The translations under genes were made by a program, and so were the position numbers. The notes beneath the pieces were generated by a model, which saw only the letters and a program-made list of their open reading frames with translations, ran no database searches and was not told the origin of the DNA. Of a stretch of DNA of 64,000 nt, positions 54,899 to 62,774 are shown in pieces. The number at the start of each line of letters is the position of its first letter. Position 1 is the first letter of the stretch. This DNA comes from UBA4782 sp034429195 (GTDB taxonomy: Bacteria > Chloroflexota > Anaerolineae > Anaerolineales > Anaerolineaceae): assembly GCA_034429195.1 (NCBI GenBank), contig DAOUGQ010000005.1, positions 1 through 64,000 of the forward strand, written 5' to 3'.

Positions 54899-56261
54899 TT
54901 TACGATCTATTCCACCCGTCAATTCATTATTGGCAAGTGAAAAAGCAATAGAATTGACCAAGGAATTTGGCAAAGAGCAGGTTTTAGATGCCATAAGGCA
55001 AACATTGGATGAAATTCGGGAACAAAAAAATCCTGGAAATATCAGTGAGTCTTTTATTTTCAAAAAGGTAGAGCAAAAACTTGATCGATTGTTCCTGCCA
55101 ACCCTGAAACCTGTGATCAATGCCACTGGTGTGATACTTCATACAAATTTGGGTAGAGCACCTCTATCTCATAATGCCATTCAAGCAATTCATGAGACTG
55201 GAGGGAGATTTTCTACACTGGAATTCGATTTGGAAAGTGGGAAAAGGGGATCCCGTTCAATCCATGTCGAAGATCAATTAAAACGGTTGTTGGGCGTTGA
55301 ATCAGCTTTGGTAGTTAATAACAATGCTGCAGCGGTGTTGTTATGTTTATCGGCACTGGCGCGAAGACGAAAAGTAGTAATCTCTCGGACCCAGTTGGTG
55401 GAAATTGGTGGGGGGTTTCGGGTACCTGACGTGATGCGCCAATCAGGAGCAGTATTGCATGAAATCGGAACTACCAACCGTGTTCATATTGAGGATTATC
55501 TAGAAGCGCTGCAGGAAAAACCAGCACTGGTATTAAGAGCTCACCATTCCAATTATCAGATCATCGGATTTCATAGCGAACCACCTCTTAGAGAAATTGT
55601 GAACGCTGCGCATAGCAATAATATTCCAGTAATGGATGATCTGGGTTCTGGTGCAATTCTAGATACTTCACGATATGGTTTAGGTCATGAACCAATGGTA
55701 CAGGAAAGCCTGGATACAGGTGTAGATGTTGTTTGTTTTTCGGGTGATAAGTTATTGGGGGGTCCACAAGCTGGGATCATTGTTGGGCGAAAGATTTATC
55801 TTGATAAGATCAAAAAGCATGCATTGGCAAGAGCTGTAAGAGCGGATAAACTTTGCCTGGCTGCATTGTTTGCAACAATCACAGATTATTTACGCGGAGA
55901 TGCAGAAAAGTCAATTCCTGTCTGGCAAATGCTGTTAAAGAGTGAAAAAGAGCTAAAAGATACTGTTAGTAATTGGAAAAATATATTAGGGATAGGTGAA
56001 ATCATTCCTGGAAAATCAACTGTGGGTGGTGGTTCACTTCCTGGCGAGACTGTACCCACATGGTTACTAGCAATTCGTATAACCAAACCGGATAGATATT
56101 TGGCTGCTTTACGAGAAGGTGACCATCCAGTGATTGCCAGGATAGAAAATGATTCAATCGTTTTTGATCCGAGAACTTTAATGAATTTTCAAGAACAAGA
56201 ATTACTATCAAAAATTAGGACTGTTTTTATTGAAAACGAAAATAGCAAGGGAAAGGAATAA
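54891..56261 (+). CDS. selA: L-seryl-tRNA(Sec) selenium transferase
   Basis: This PLP enzyme of about 456 residues converts Ser-tRNA(Sec) to Sec-tRNA(Sec) with selenophosphate. Family features are L-R-S-I-P-P-V at the start, N-A-T-G-V-I-L-H-T-N-L-G-R-A-P-L near 85, N-N-N-A-A-A-V near 143 and the PLP lysine K287 in F-S-G-D-K-L-L-G-G-P-Q. The frame opens at 54855, but the ATG at 54891 gives the family start and overlaps the previous stop (ATGACTGA). Its presence implies selenocysteine insertion. The companion genes selB, selD and the tRNA-Sec gene are not in this window. A likely client lies four genes downstream in the same operon. Confidence 0.96.
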   Translation: MTDLRSIPPVNSLLASEKAIELTKEFGKEQVLDAIRQTLDEIREQKNPGNISESFIFKKVEQKLDRLFLPTLKPVINATGVILHTNLGRAPLSHNAIQAIHETGGRFSTLEFDLESGKRGSRSIHVEDQLKRLLGVESALVVNNNAAAVLLCLSALARRRKVVISRTQLVEIGGGFRVPDVMRQSGAVLHEIGTTNRVHIEDYLEALQEKPALVLRAHHSNYQIIGFHSEPPLREIVNAAHSNNIPVMDDLGSGAILDTSRYGLGHEPMVQESLDTGVDVVCFSGDKLLGGPQAGIIVGRKIYLDKIKKHALARAVRADKLCLAALFATITDYLRGDAEKSIPVWQMLLKSEKELKDTVSNWKNILGIGEIIPGKSTVGGGSLPGETVPTWLLAIRITKPDRYLAALREGDHPVIARIENDSIVFDPRTLMNFQEQELLSKIRTVFIENENSKGKE

Positions 56262-56263
56262 CA

Positions 56264-57496
56264 ATGAAATCTGATATTGACATCCTTATGAAAAAATACT
56301 CCATCGATGCCATGCTTGTTACAGGAAGAGCTGATCATAACCCTGCGATGGTATATCTAACCGGTGGTGCTCACCTGACAAATGCTGATCTATTGATCAA
56401 GCCGGGGGAAAAAGGGATTTTGTATTGCAACATGATGGAGCGCGACGAAGCTGCGAAAACCAATTTTGAAGTAAGGTTATTCACACAAATACCAATGGAA
56501 AAATTATTGACAGAAGCAAAAGGCAGCCAGCACCTTGCTATTGCGCTTCGCTACAAACAAATGTTCGAAGCTGCAGGGATCACTACTGGTAGAGTGGCAT
56601 TATATGGTGAGCAGGATCTTGGGGTGGGGTATACTCTTATGCGCGATCTACAACAATTGATGCCTGACATCGAGTTAGTTGGTGACCTTCCACACGATGT
56701 TCTCCTACTGGCGCGAGAAACAAAATCTGAAGAGGAACTGGTACGTATTCGTCAGATGTCAAAGGTAACACAAGAAGTAGTTGGCAATACACTAGATTTC
56801 CTTACCGGGCATAAGATTAAGAATAATCAATTGGTGAAATCCGATGGTTCACCTCTGACGATTGGCGAAGTGAAGAAGCACATCAATTTGTGGCTTGCTG
56901 AACGAGGTGCTGAAAATCCTGAAGGAACCATATTCGCCATAGGAAGAGATGCAGGTGTACCTCATTCCAGCGGAAATAATGATGACAAAATTGAATTGGG
57001 AAAGACGATCATTTATGATATCTTCCCTTGTGAACAAGGGGGAGGGTATTTTTATGATTTCACTCGTACATGGAGTCTGGGTTTTGCTACAGATGAAGTA
57101 TTGGGGATGTACGATCAGGTTAAAACTATCTACAGTGAGTTGCAAAAGAGCATACGATTGGGCGAACCATTTTGCACATACCAGAAGCAGACCTGTGAAT
57201 TTTTCGAGAAACATGGGCATAAAACTCTGCTTTCTCAACCGGATACAGAGGAAGGGTACATTCACTCTATTGGGCATGGACTTGGATTAAATGTTCATGA
57301 ACGGCCATTCAGCGGGGTATTGACAACACCCGATCATCTAATCCAACCCGGATCAGTTTTCTCCATCGAACCAGGTCTCTATTATCCTGAAAAAGGTTTT
57401 GGAATACGGCTTGAAGATACCTACACTGCCAGATCTGATGGAAGTATTGAACGTCTTTCGGACTTTCCATTAGACCTGGTAATTCCGATTAAATAA
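56264..57496 (+). CDS. M24-family aminopeptidase (Xaa-Pro peptidase-like)
   Basis: This 410-residue pita-bread metallopeptidase has a creatinase-like N-terminal domain (1-150) and a catalytic domain with the five metal ligands: Asp in Y-D-I-F-P, Asp in Y-D-F-T-R-T-W, His in I-G-H-G-L-G-L-N-V-H-E-R-P, Glu in S-I-E-P-G-L-Y-Y and Glu in R-L-E-D-T-Y. These fit Xaa-Pro dipeptidase or aminopeptidase P enzymes, which remove residues ahead of proline in the cytoplasm. AAAGGA precedes the ATG, 2 bases after selA. Confidence 0.9.
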   Translation: MKSDIDILMKKYSIDAMLVTGRADHNPAMVYLTGGAHLTNADLLIKPGEKGILYCNMMERDEAAKTNFEVRLFTQIPMEKLLTEAKGSQHLAIALRYKQMFEAAGITTGRVALYGEQDLGVGYTLMRDLQQLMPDIELVGDLPHDVLLLARETKSEEELVRIRQMSKVTQEVVGNTLDFLTGHKIKNNQLVKSDGSPLTIGEVKKHINLWLAERGAENPEGTIFAIGRDAGVPHSSGNNDDKIELGKTIIYDIFPCEQGGGYFYDFTRTWSLGFATDEVLGMYDQVKTIYSELQKSIRLGEPFCTYQKQTCEFFEKHGHKTLLSQPDTEEGYIHSIGHGLGLNVHERPFSGVLTTPDHLIQPGSVFSIEPGLYYPEKGFGIRLEDTYTARSDGSIERLSDFPLDLVIPIK

Positions 57497-57509
57497 GGCA
57501 AGGAAAAAT

Positions 57510-58547
57510 ATGGCAGAAACATCTCTTCCACCTGCACGAATCCTGGGGATCGAATCATCCTGCGATGAAACGGCTGCTGCCGTTATCGAAAATGGACGCT
57601 TCCTTTTATCCAGTGTGGTTGCCAGCCAAATCGATCTGCATGCGGCTTATGGTGGAGTATTTCCAGAAGTCGCTTCTCGCCAACATATCAAGACAATATA
57701 TGGGGTGGTCGATCAGACATTGCAGCAGGCTCATATTGGTTTAGGGGATGTAGATGCTATCGCTGTAACAAGAGGACCGGGTCTGGCTGGTTCATTAGTA
57801 GTAGGGTTGAATATGGCAAAAGGCATTGCCCTGGCTGGGAATGTCCCTTTGGTGGGAGTAAACCACCTGGAAGGGCATATCTATTCAGCCTGGGTGACCA
57901 AACCAGATGGCAAGGAACCCCCACCTGCACCTAAATTTCCTCTGATGGCTTTGCTTGTTTCTGGTGGTCATTCAGAGCTTTATGTGATGGAAAAGCATAT
58001 CCAATACACCCGTCTGGGTGGAACTCTGGATGATGCTGCGGGAGAAGCTTTTGATAAAGTGGCCCGGTTATTAGGGCTGGCATATCCGGGTGGACCATCG
58101 ATCGAAAAAGCTTCAAAAGAGGGTGATCCACAGGCTTTCCATTTTCCTCGTGCCAGGCTTGAAGGTACATGGGATTTTTCATTCAGTGGATTAAAAACCG
58201 CTGTTTTGCGTCTGGTAAGAAAATTCGAAGAAGAAGGCAAACCTATTCCGGTAGCTGATATGGCTGCCAGTTTTCAAGCTGCTGTGGTCGATGTGCTGGT
58301 CGAAAAGACACTTTATGCAGCAGAAGAATATAGTGCGAAGGAAATTCTGGTTGCTGGCGGTGTTTCTGCAAATAAAGCATTGCGCGAAGCTTTTCTCTCG
58401 AAATCAAAGTTAAAAGTTAACATTCCACCTTTATCTCTCTGCACTGATAATGCAGCTATGATTGCAACAGCAGGATACTACCGGTTTGTAAATGGAACCC
58501 GCGACCCATTGGATCTGGATGCTTTGCCAAACTGGCTTTTAGTATAG
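57510..58547 (+). CDS. tsaD: tRNA N6-adenosine threonylcarbamoyltransferase
   Basis: This 345-residue ASKHA-fold enzyme transfers the threonylcarbamoyl group from the TsaC product to A37 of ANN-decoding tRNAs. The signature metal site is H-L-E-G-H (N-H-L-E-G-H-I-Y-S). Other blocks are G-I-E-S-S-C-D-E-T-A-A, V-T-R-G-P-G-L-A-G-S-L, G-G-T-L-D-D-A-A-G-E-A-F-D-K and Y-P-G-G-P-S-I-E. TsaC is at 9598. The partners TsaB and TsaE were not seen. It is 13 bases after the peptidase gene, with AAGGA before the ATG. Confidence 0.96.
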   Translation: MAETSLPPARILGIESSCDETAAAVIENGRFLLSSVVASQIDLHAAYGGVFPEVASRQHIKTIYGVVDQTLQQAHIGLGDVDAIAVTRGPGLAGSLVVGLNMAKGIALAGNVPLVGVNHLEGHIYSAWVTKPDGKEPPPAPKFPLMALLVSGGHSELYVMEKHIQYTRLGGTLDDAAGEAFDKVARLLGLAYPGGPSIEKASKEGDPQAFHFPRARLEGTWDFSFSGLKTAVLRLVRKFEEEGKPIPVADMAASFQAAVVDVLVEKTLYAAEEYSAKEILVAGGVSANKALREAFLSKSKLKVNIPPLSLCTDNAAMIATAGYYRFVNGTRDPLDLDALPNWLLV

Positions 58548-58577
58548 AAACGTTATTATTTTCGGAGGTTTCATTGA

Positions 58578-59246
58578 ATGGCTAATTTATTGAACAAAGA
58601 TATCCTTAGGCAATTATCCGAAATCTTCAAGGCGTTATCGAGACCTGTTGTTTTATTATTTTTTAATGATAATAGCGACCATTGTGAAACTTGCGAACAA
58701 GTGAGTCAATTACTTGAAGAAATTGCATCTATTTCGAATATGATCATTGTTAAGCAATTCATAATCGAAAATGCTCAACAAGTCGCTGAAAAGTATGGTG
58801 TCGAAAAAACACCCGCCATTGTTGTCTGTGCCCAGGAGGGAGAAAATCTGGTGGATTATCACATCCATTTTTATGGAATCCCCTCTGGAATGGAGTTCGA
58901 AACATTTATCCAGACTATAATGATGGTATCCAATGGAGAGACTGATCTCGAAAAGGAAACCATTGCATTTCTACAGGATTTGAAGAAACCCGTACATCTG
59001 CAAGTTTTTGTTACACCTACCTGACCATATTGTTCATCAGCCGTGATGCTGGCGTTTCAAATGGCAATGGTTTCGGATAAAGTTCATGCAGAAATGGTAC
59101 AGGCGAGAGAATTTCCTGAATTATCTGACCAATTTCACGTTCATGGGGTACCCCATACCAATATTAATCAGGGCAAAGGGGAAGCAATTGGTGCAATTCC
59201 AGAAGCAGACCTTGTACATGAGATCGAAGCTGCATTGAAGAATTGA
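58578..59246 (+). CDS. Selenocysteine-containing two-domain thioredoxin/glutaredoxin-like protein (PDO-like); UGA at 59022-59024 read as Sec
   Basis: A 222-residue protein if the TGA at 59022-59024 is read as Sec149; read as a stop it gives a 148-residue stub ending V-F-V-T-P-T. Domain 1 (1-115) is a thioredoxin fold with C36-E-T-C39 and T-P-A-I-V. Domain 2 starts near 120, and its redox site reads T-P-T-U149-P-Y-C152. After it come an amphipathic helix (S-S-A-V-M-L-A-F-Q-M-A), V-H-A-E-M-V and the cis-proline loop H-G-V-P-H-T. This double-domain plan is that of protein disulfide oxidoreductases and AhpF N-terminal modules, where the site is C-P-Y-C. GGAGG precedes the ATG. It follows tsaD by 30 bases in the selA operon. 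A thiol-disulfide or peroxide-linked reductase role is inferred. Confidence 0.87.
59022..59060 (+). promoter_or_regulatory. Candidate bacterial SECIS element after the Sec UGA
   Basis: Downstream of the UGA, CAGC (59038-59041) and GCTG (59048-59051) close a 6-base loop CGTGAT. A competing hairpin, CATCA/TGATG (59035-59039 with 59044-59048), has loop GCCG. Both put a small G-containing loop about 15-20 bases after the UGA, where SelB-binding loops are found. An outer TTG/CAA pairing is possible. The base-level fold is uncertain. Confidence 0.5.
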
Positions 59247-59254
59247 GGAAAGTT

Positions 59255-59665
59255 ATGAATGCTCAACTTGTTTGGAAAGAAGGAATGAGTTTTGACGGCA
59301 CCGCTGACACTGGATTTGTTGTGCCAGTTGGCACTACACCGGAATTCGGGGGCAATAATGATGGATTTAAGCCTCTGGAATTGCTTCTTGTTGGATTAGC
59401 AGGGTGTACAGCAATGGATGTTGTATCCATTTTGAAAAAGAAGCGGCAGGATATAACCAATTTTGAAGTCAAGGTGCATGCTGAAAGGGCTGAAGATCAC
59501 CCAAAGGTGTTCACCAATATTGTAATGGAATATATTGTGAAGGGGAACAATATCGATCCTGCAGCAGTCGAACGCGCGGTGGAACTTTCTACGACGAAAT
59601 ATTGCTCTGCTCATGCAATGTTGAGCAAAGCAGCGCCAATAACTCATATGATCACGATTCAATAA
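59255..59665 (+). CDS. OsmC-family peroxide/thiol protein
   Basis: About 136 residues of the OsmC/Ohr fold, which reduces organic or inorganic peroxides through two cysteines. The two are visible: Cys in L-A-G-C-T-A-M-D-V and Cys in K-Y-C-S-A-H-A-M-L. The block F-K-P-L-E-L-L-L-V-G-L-A-G fits the YhfA/OsmC-like branch. GAGGAAAG precedes the ATG at 59255, so an in-frame start at 59243 is less likely. It lies 8 bases after the selenoprotein gene, and the pair may form a peroxide-reducing couple in which the Sec protein re-reduces OsmC; that link is inferred from position. Confidence 0.9.
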   Translation: MNAQLVWKEGMSFDGTADTGFVVPVGTTPEFGGNNDGFKPLELLLVGLAGCTAMDVVSILKKKRQDITNFEVKVHAERAEDHPKVFTNIVMEYIVKGNNIDPAAVERAVELSTTKYCSAHAMLSKAAPITHMITIQ

Positions 59666-59687
59666 TTATTCTATACTGAAGATTATC

Positions 59688-59712
59688 AAGAGCAGCAAAT
59701 GCTGCTCTTTTT
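59688..59712 (+). terminator. Intrinsic terminator of the selA-osmC operon
   Basis: AAGAGCAGC (59688-59696) and GCTGCTCTT (59701-59709) form a 9-base perfect stem with a 4-base loop, followed by TTT. It ends at the stop codon of the convergent cell-wall gene. Confidence 0.88.
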
Positions 59713-61219
59713 ATTGCCCTGCTTGAATTTGGCTGTTGATGTCTGAACAGTCACAGGCGGTAACTGTACGGCTGAATCGTTTTAATTCGCCCAGGTATTC
59801 AGCTGCTCCGTTGTAGGCGATCCACCCTTCCAAATTAAAAGCAAGAACACCAGCAGCAGAGATCCATTCTCCATTATATTTTCGGGCAATATGGACGTGA
59901 GTTCCGGTTGCCCGTCCGCCTTCACAGGAAGGGATACCGATTGGATCTCCTTTTTTCAAGGTTGTTCCCACTTTAGGAAAGCTCCCATTTGCCAGATGGA
60001 GGTAAAGAACCACCCATCCCGTACGTTCATCCATGTCGCCATCCAGATCTAACACAACAAGCGCGTCGCCTGTTCTGGCTATTACTCCATCTGCAATAGC
60101 TGTAGCATATTCATCTGTGGGGGAGCAGCCCCCCACCACATTAGGTGGTGCAAAATCAAGTGCAGCCAGAGGGACACCATTTCCCCAACCTGTATGAGGG
60201 CCACCCGTAAATGCCCAAGATACACCTTTAGCAAAGGGAAAGCTCATTTCAGGCTGGTTCAAGCTACCTGGAATATGGTCAGAATTGCTTTGCCAGGGAT
60301 CTCCGAAAAAGGAAGCATAAGTCTTGGCAAGCCCTTCACCAGAGATCGCCAGGGTATATGCGTTGGAATCCATTACTTTCGCGTAATATTGCTGTAAAGC
60401 CACCGTTGCAGCATTTTGCCAGGGATCAGGATATTCCAGGCGTCCATCATTATGTTCAAAGGAAATCAATTCTCCAGTTCTCCAACCATAGTAACCATTG
60501 TTTAGAAAATTAGCGATATAGAGAAGTTCCTGCACAAGACCTGCACGCATAGGGTCATTCAATCCTAAAGGAGAATCCTCTGAAACCTTCATTACTGGGT
60601 CGGACAACCCTCCTGTCTGGTATTCGATCAAAGCTAACAGTAGTCTGGGTGAAATACTGTAATTAGTTGAAAAATATTCAATGATTTCTCCACCCTGATA
60701 CCAGGCATCCGCAAACCAGACACGATAATTCTTCAGCCAACCTGGTGTTGAATTCACAAAGGATACTGGATCGAAACCTATTTGAGCGGGTCCGTTGACA
60801 TAAAGTCCATCTGGAATGATCTGGTAGGAAGTTCCCCAAAGCGCTCGATAATAGATTGGGATCTTCAAAGGTAATCCTGGCGGTAGTGTTGTGACATCTT
60901 TTGGGAGAATGTCATTCGCCTGACGGATCTCTAATTCAGTTGTATTGAACCTGGCTGCCAAGGCAGGAAGGTTATCTCCTGTCTGGCAGACATAATCCAC
61001 TAATTCACCTGGTGTGTATTCGGGTCTGGTGGGAAGAGGAGTGGGGAGGTTTGCAGTCGTCGATAAAACAGTGGGTGTTGGAGCAGTTGGCGGAATACCA
61101 TTTTCATCAATGGCTCGAAAACATCCTGATGATGTGATCATGATAAAGATCACAAATAATAGGATCAAAATTTTCTTGGCAAATGGAAAATAATATCTAG
61201 CGTGAAATGCGGCTTTCAT
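59711..61219 (-). CDS. LysM/M23-like cell-wall lipoprotein, paralog 3
   Basis: About 502 residues from the ATG at 61219. A signal sequence with lipobox S-S-G-C (near 32) and a TPT-rich linker are followed by a LysM-like module (V-C-Q-T-G-D-N-L-P-A-L-A-A-R-F-N). A helical middle domain with S-P-R-L-L-L-A-L-I-E-Y-Q resembles lytic transglycosylase-type folds. The C-terminal M23-like domain has G-P-H-T-G-W-G with A-L-D-F-A-P-P and T-H-V-H-I-A-R-K-Y-N-G-E-W. His, Asp and the H-x-H pair could bind zinc, so peptidoglycan hydrolysis outside the cell is plausible. The start overlaps the previous stop by 23 bases. The frame extends to 61246, but that part lacks a signal start. Confidence 0.83.
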   Translation of the reverse strand: MKAAFHARYYFPFAKKILILLFVIFIMITSSGCFRAIDENGIPPTAPTPTVLSTTANLPTPLPTRPEYTPGELVDYVCQTGDNLPALAARFNTTELEIRQANDILPKDVTTLPPGLPLKIPIYYRALWGTSYQIIPDGLYVNGPAQIGFDPVSFVNSTPGWLKNYRVWFADAWYQGGEIIEYFSTNYSISPRLLLALIEYQTGGLSDPVMKVSEDSPLGLNDPMRAGLVQELLYIANFLNNGYYGWRTGELISFEHNDGRLEYPDPWQNAATVALQQYYAKVMDSNAYTLAISGEGLAKTYASFFGDPWQSNSDHIPGSLNQPEMSFPFAKGVSWAFTGGPHTGWGNGVPLAALDFAPPNVVGGCSPTDEYATAIADGVIARTGDALVVLDLDGDMDERTGWVVLYLHLANGSFPKVGTTLKKGDPIGIPSCEGGRATGTHVHIARKYNGEWISAAGVLAFNLEGWIAYNGAAEYLGELKRFSRTVTACDCSDINSQIQAGQ

Positions 61220-62774
61220 ATGAACCAACTGTGCTGGCTGTGACAATCAGATCACCTTTTGTCAGGTTACCTTTATAGGGGGCCAGCCCATTGTGGGCGG
61301 TCCAACCACTGAGATTAAATGGCATGGGTCCGTCAGCAAGGATCCATTCTCCATTATATTTTCTTGCAATATGTACATGAGTACCTGTGGCGAGCCCACC
61401 TTCGCAGGAAGGATGTCCGATCTTTCCTTCCAAAGGAAGTCTGGTACCTACTGCTACTCTATCTTTTGTGGCGATATGGAGGTACATAATTGCCCAACCC
61501 GTTTGTTCATTTCCGTCACCATCCAGATCAAGAACAACCACTCCATTCTCAGAGCGGGTAATCACACCCGGTGCTGATGCTGTAACCCACTCAAGCGATT
61601 CTACGCAACCATTTTCATTGGCTGCAGGGGCAAAATCAAGAGCTGAAAGAGCACCATCTTTCCCCCATGCAGAGTGAGGACCTCCGGTCAAGCTCCAAAG
61701 GGTTCCTGCATAAAACGGCAGTTCCAATTCAGGTTGGCTGAGATCGGTGGGATAGAGAGGTTCAACAGACTGGGCGCGTATCCAATAGTTCCCAAACATT
61801 CTTTCATGCAATCCAGTAATTCCATCTGGTGTATATAAATTGCCAGCCCATTGCTGTGCATAATACAACTGCGAAAACAGGTATTGTATGGCAACAGTAC
61901 CGGCATTTACTGTTGGTGCGATACGTAAAGTTTCACCATTTGGAAAACATAATTCGGTTAGTAAGCCTGCTCGCCAACCATAATACCCAATGGATAACTG
62001 TTGTACCGCCCAGGCAAGCTGGTGATAGAGGTCTTTGTAAGCATAATCAATATAACCCATTGGGTATTCGGTTTGTGCCATGTTTGCTGGCTGCCCATAA
62101 ACCCAATTGCTTTGATATTCCAGCAACGCCAAAAGTAATCTGGGATTGATGGAATTTTCAATGGCAACTTTTTCGATCACATGCGCACCTGTGATGTTAC
62201 CAGTCGATAACCATTGAGAGTAAGTGGAAAGGTAACCACCTGCTTCATTGACAAATGCCTCTACATCAAAATCAATGGCTGAAGGTGAAAAAACAACTTC
62301 ACTATCAGGGAATAAAATATCTGCCGGGGTGGTATCCCCCAACCGGTTTGGAATGATCAACAGTAAATTTGGCTTAAGCAGTGAAGTTACTGGCAATGTT
62401 TCAGGGGAAATGATCTCATCTGGATTTACGTTGAACCTGACTGAAAGCACAGGCAACGTGTCTCCCGCTTGTGTGTAGTAAAGAACCGGTGGTATTGGAG
62501 TGGGCGAAGTAGTGAGATCAACGGTTGGAGCAATAGGGTCGATGGTTGATGCGGGAGAGATAGTAGCATCCTGGAAGATACCTTGAGTCTGTGTGGCTGG
62601 AAGGGTAGAAATGGGAAGATCTGTGAAGGGATCATCGGGATATTTGACGCTGCGGGTACATGCCAAAGCAGGTATACACCAAGCGAAAAGAAGGAACAGG
62701 AAGATGCCCTTCTTTTTACCGTTGAATCTGATTTTCTGGTTTTCGACTGTCCCAGGCTTCAACAATTTTTTCAT
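61197..62774 (-). CDS. LysM/M23-like cell-wall lipoprotein, paralog 2
   Basis: 525 residues, built like its neighbours: a signal peptide with a lipobox-like A-L-A-C (near 39), a TP-rich linker, a LysM-like module (Y-Y-T-Q-A-G-D-T-L-P-V-L), then the middle domain with N-P-R-L-L-L-A-L-L-E-Y-Q-S-N-W and Y-P-M-G-Y. The M23-like domain has G-G-P-H-S-A-W-G, A-L-D-F-A-P, V-V-V-L-D-L-D-G-D-G and G-T-H-V-H-I-A-R-K-Y-N-G-E-W. The D-L-D-G-D-G loop may bind calcium. It overlaps the upstream paralog by 59 bases, so the internal ATG at about 62717 (25 codons shorter start region) is possible. Confidence 0.83.
   Translation of the reverse strand: MKKLLKPGTVENQKIRFNGKKKGIFLFLLFAWCIPALACTRSVKYPDDPFTDLPISTLPATQTQGIFQDATISPASTIDPIAPTVDLTTSPTPIPPVLYYTQAGDTLPVLSVRFNVNPDEIISPETLPVTSLLKPNLLLIIPNRLGDTTPADILFPDSEVVFSPSAIDFDVEAFVNEAGGYLSTYSQWLSTGNITGAHVIEKVAIENSINPRLLLALLEYQSNWVYGQPANMAQTEYPMGYIDYAYKDLYHQLAWAVQQLSIGYYGWRAGLLTELCFPNGETLRIAPTVNAGTVAIQYLFSQLYYAQQWAGNLYTPDGITGLHERMFGNYWIRAQSVEPLYPTDLSQPELELPFYAGTLWSLTGGPHSAWGKDGALSALDFAPAANENGCVESLEWVTASAPGVITRSENGVVVLDLDGDGNEQTGWAIMYLHIATKDRVAVGTRLPLEGKIGHPSCEGGLATGTHVHIARKYNGEWILADGPMPFNLSGWTAHNGLAPYKGNLTKGDLIVTASTVGSYESRISR

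Noticed and set aside
59022..59024. TGA read as an ordinary stop, making a 148-residue protein and a separate 67-residue one
   Set aside because: The second piece has no ribosome site and starts inside a helix, the frame is continuous, the stop is exactly at the catalytic Cys position, and selA lies upstream in the same operon.
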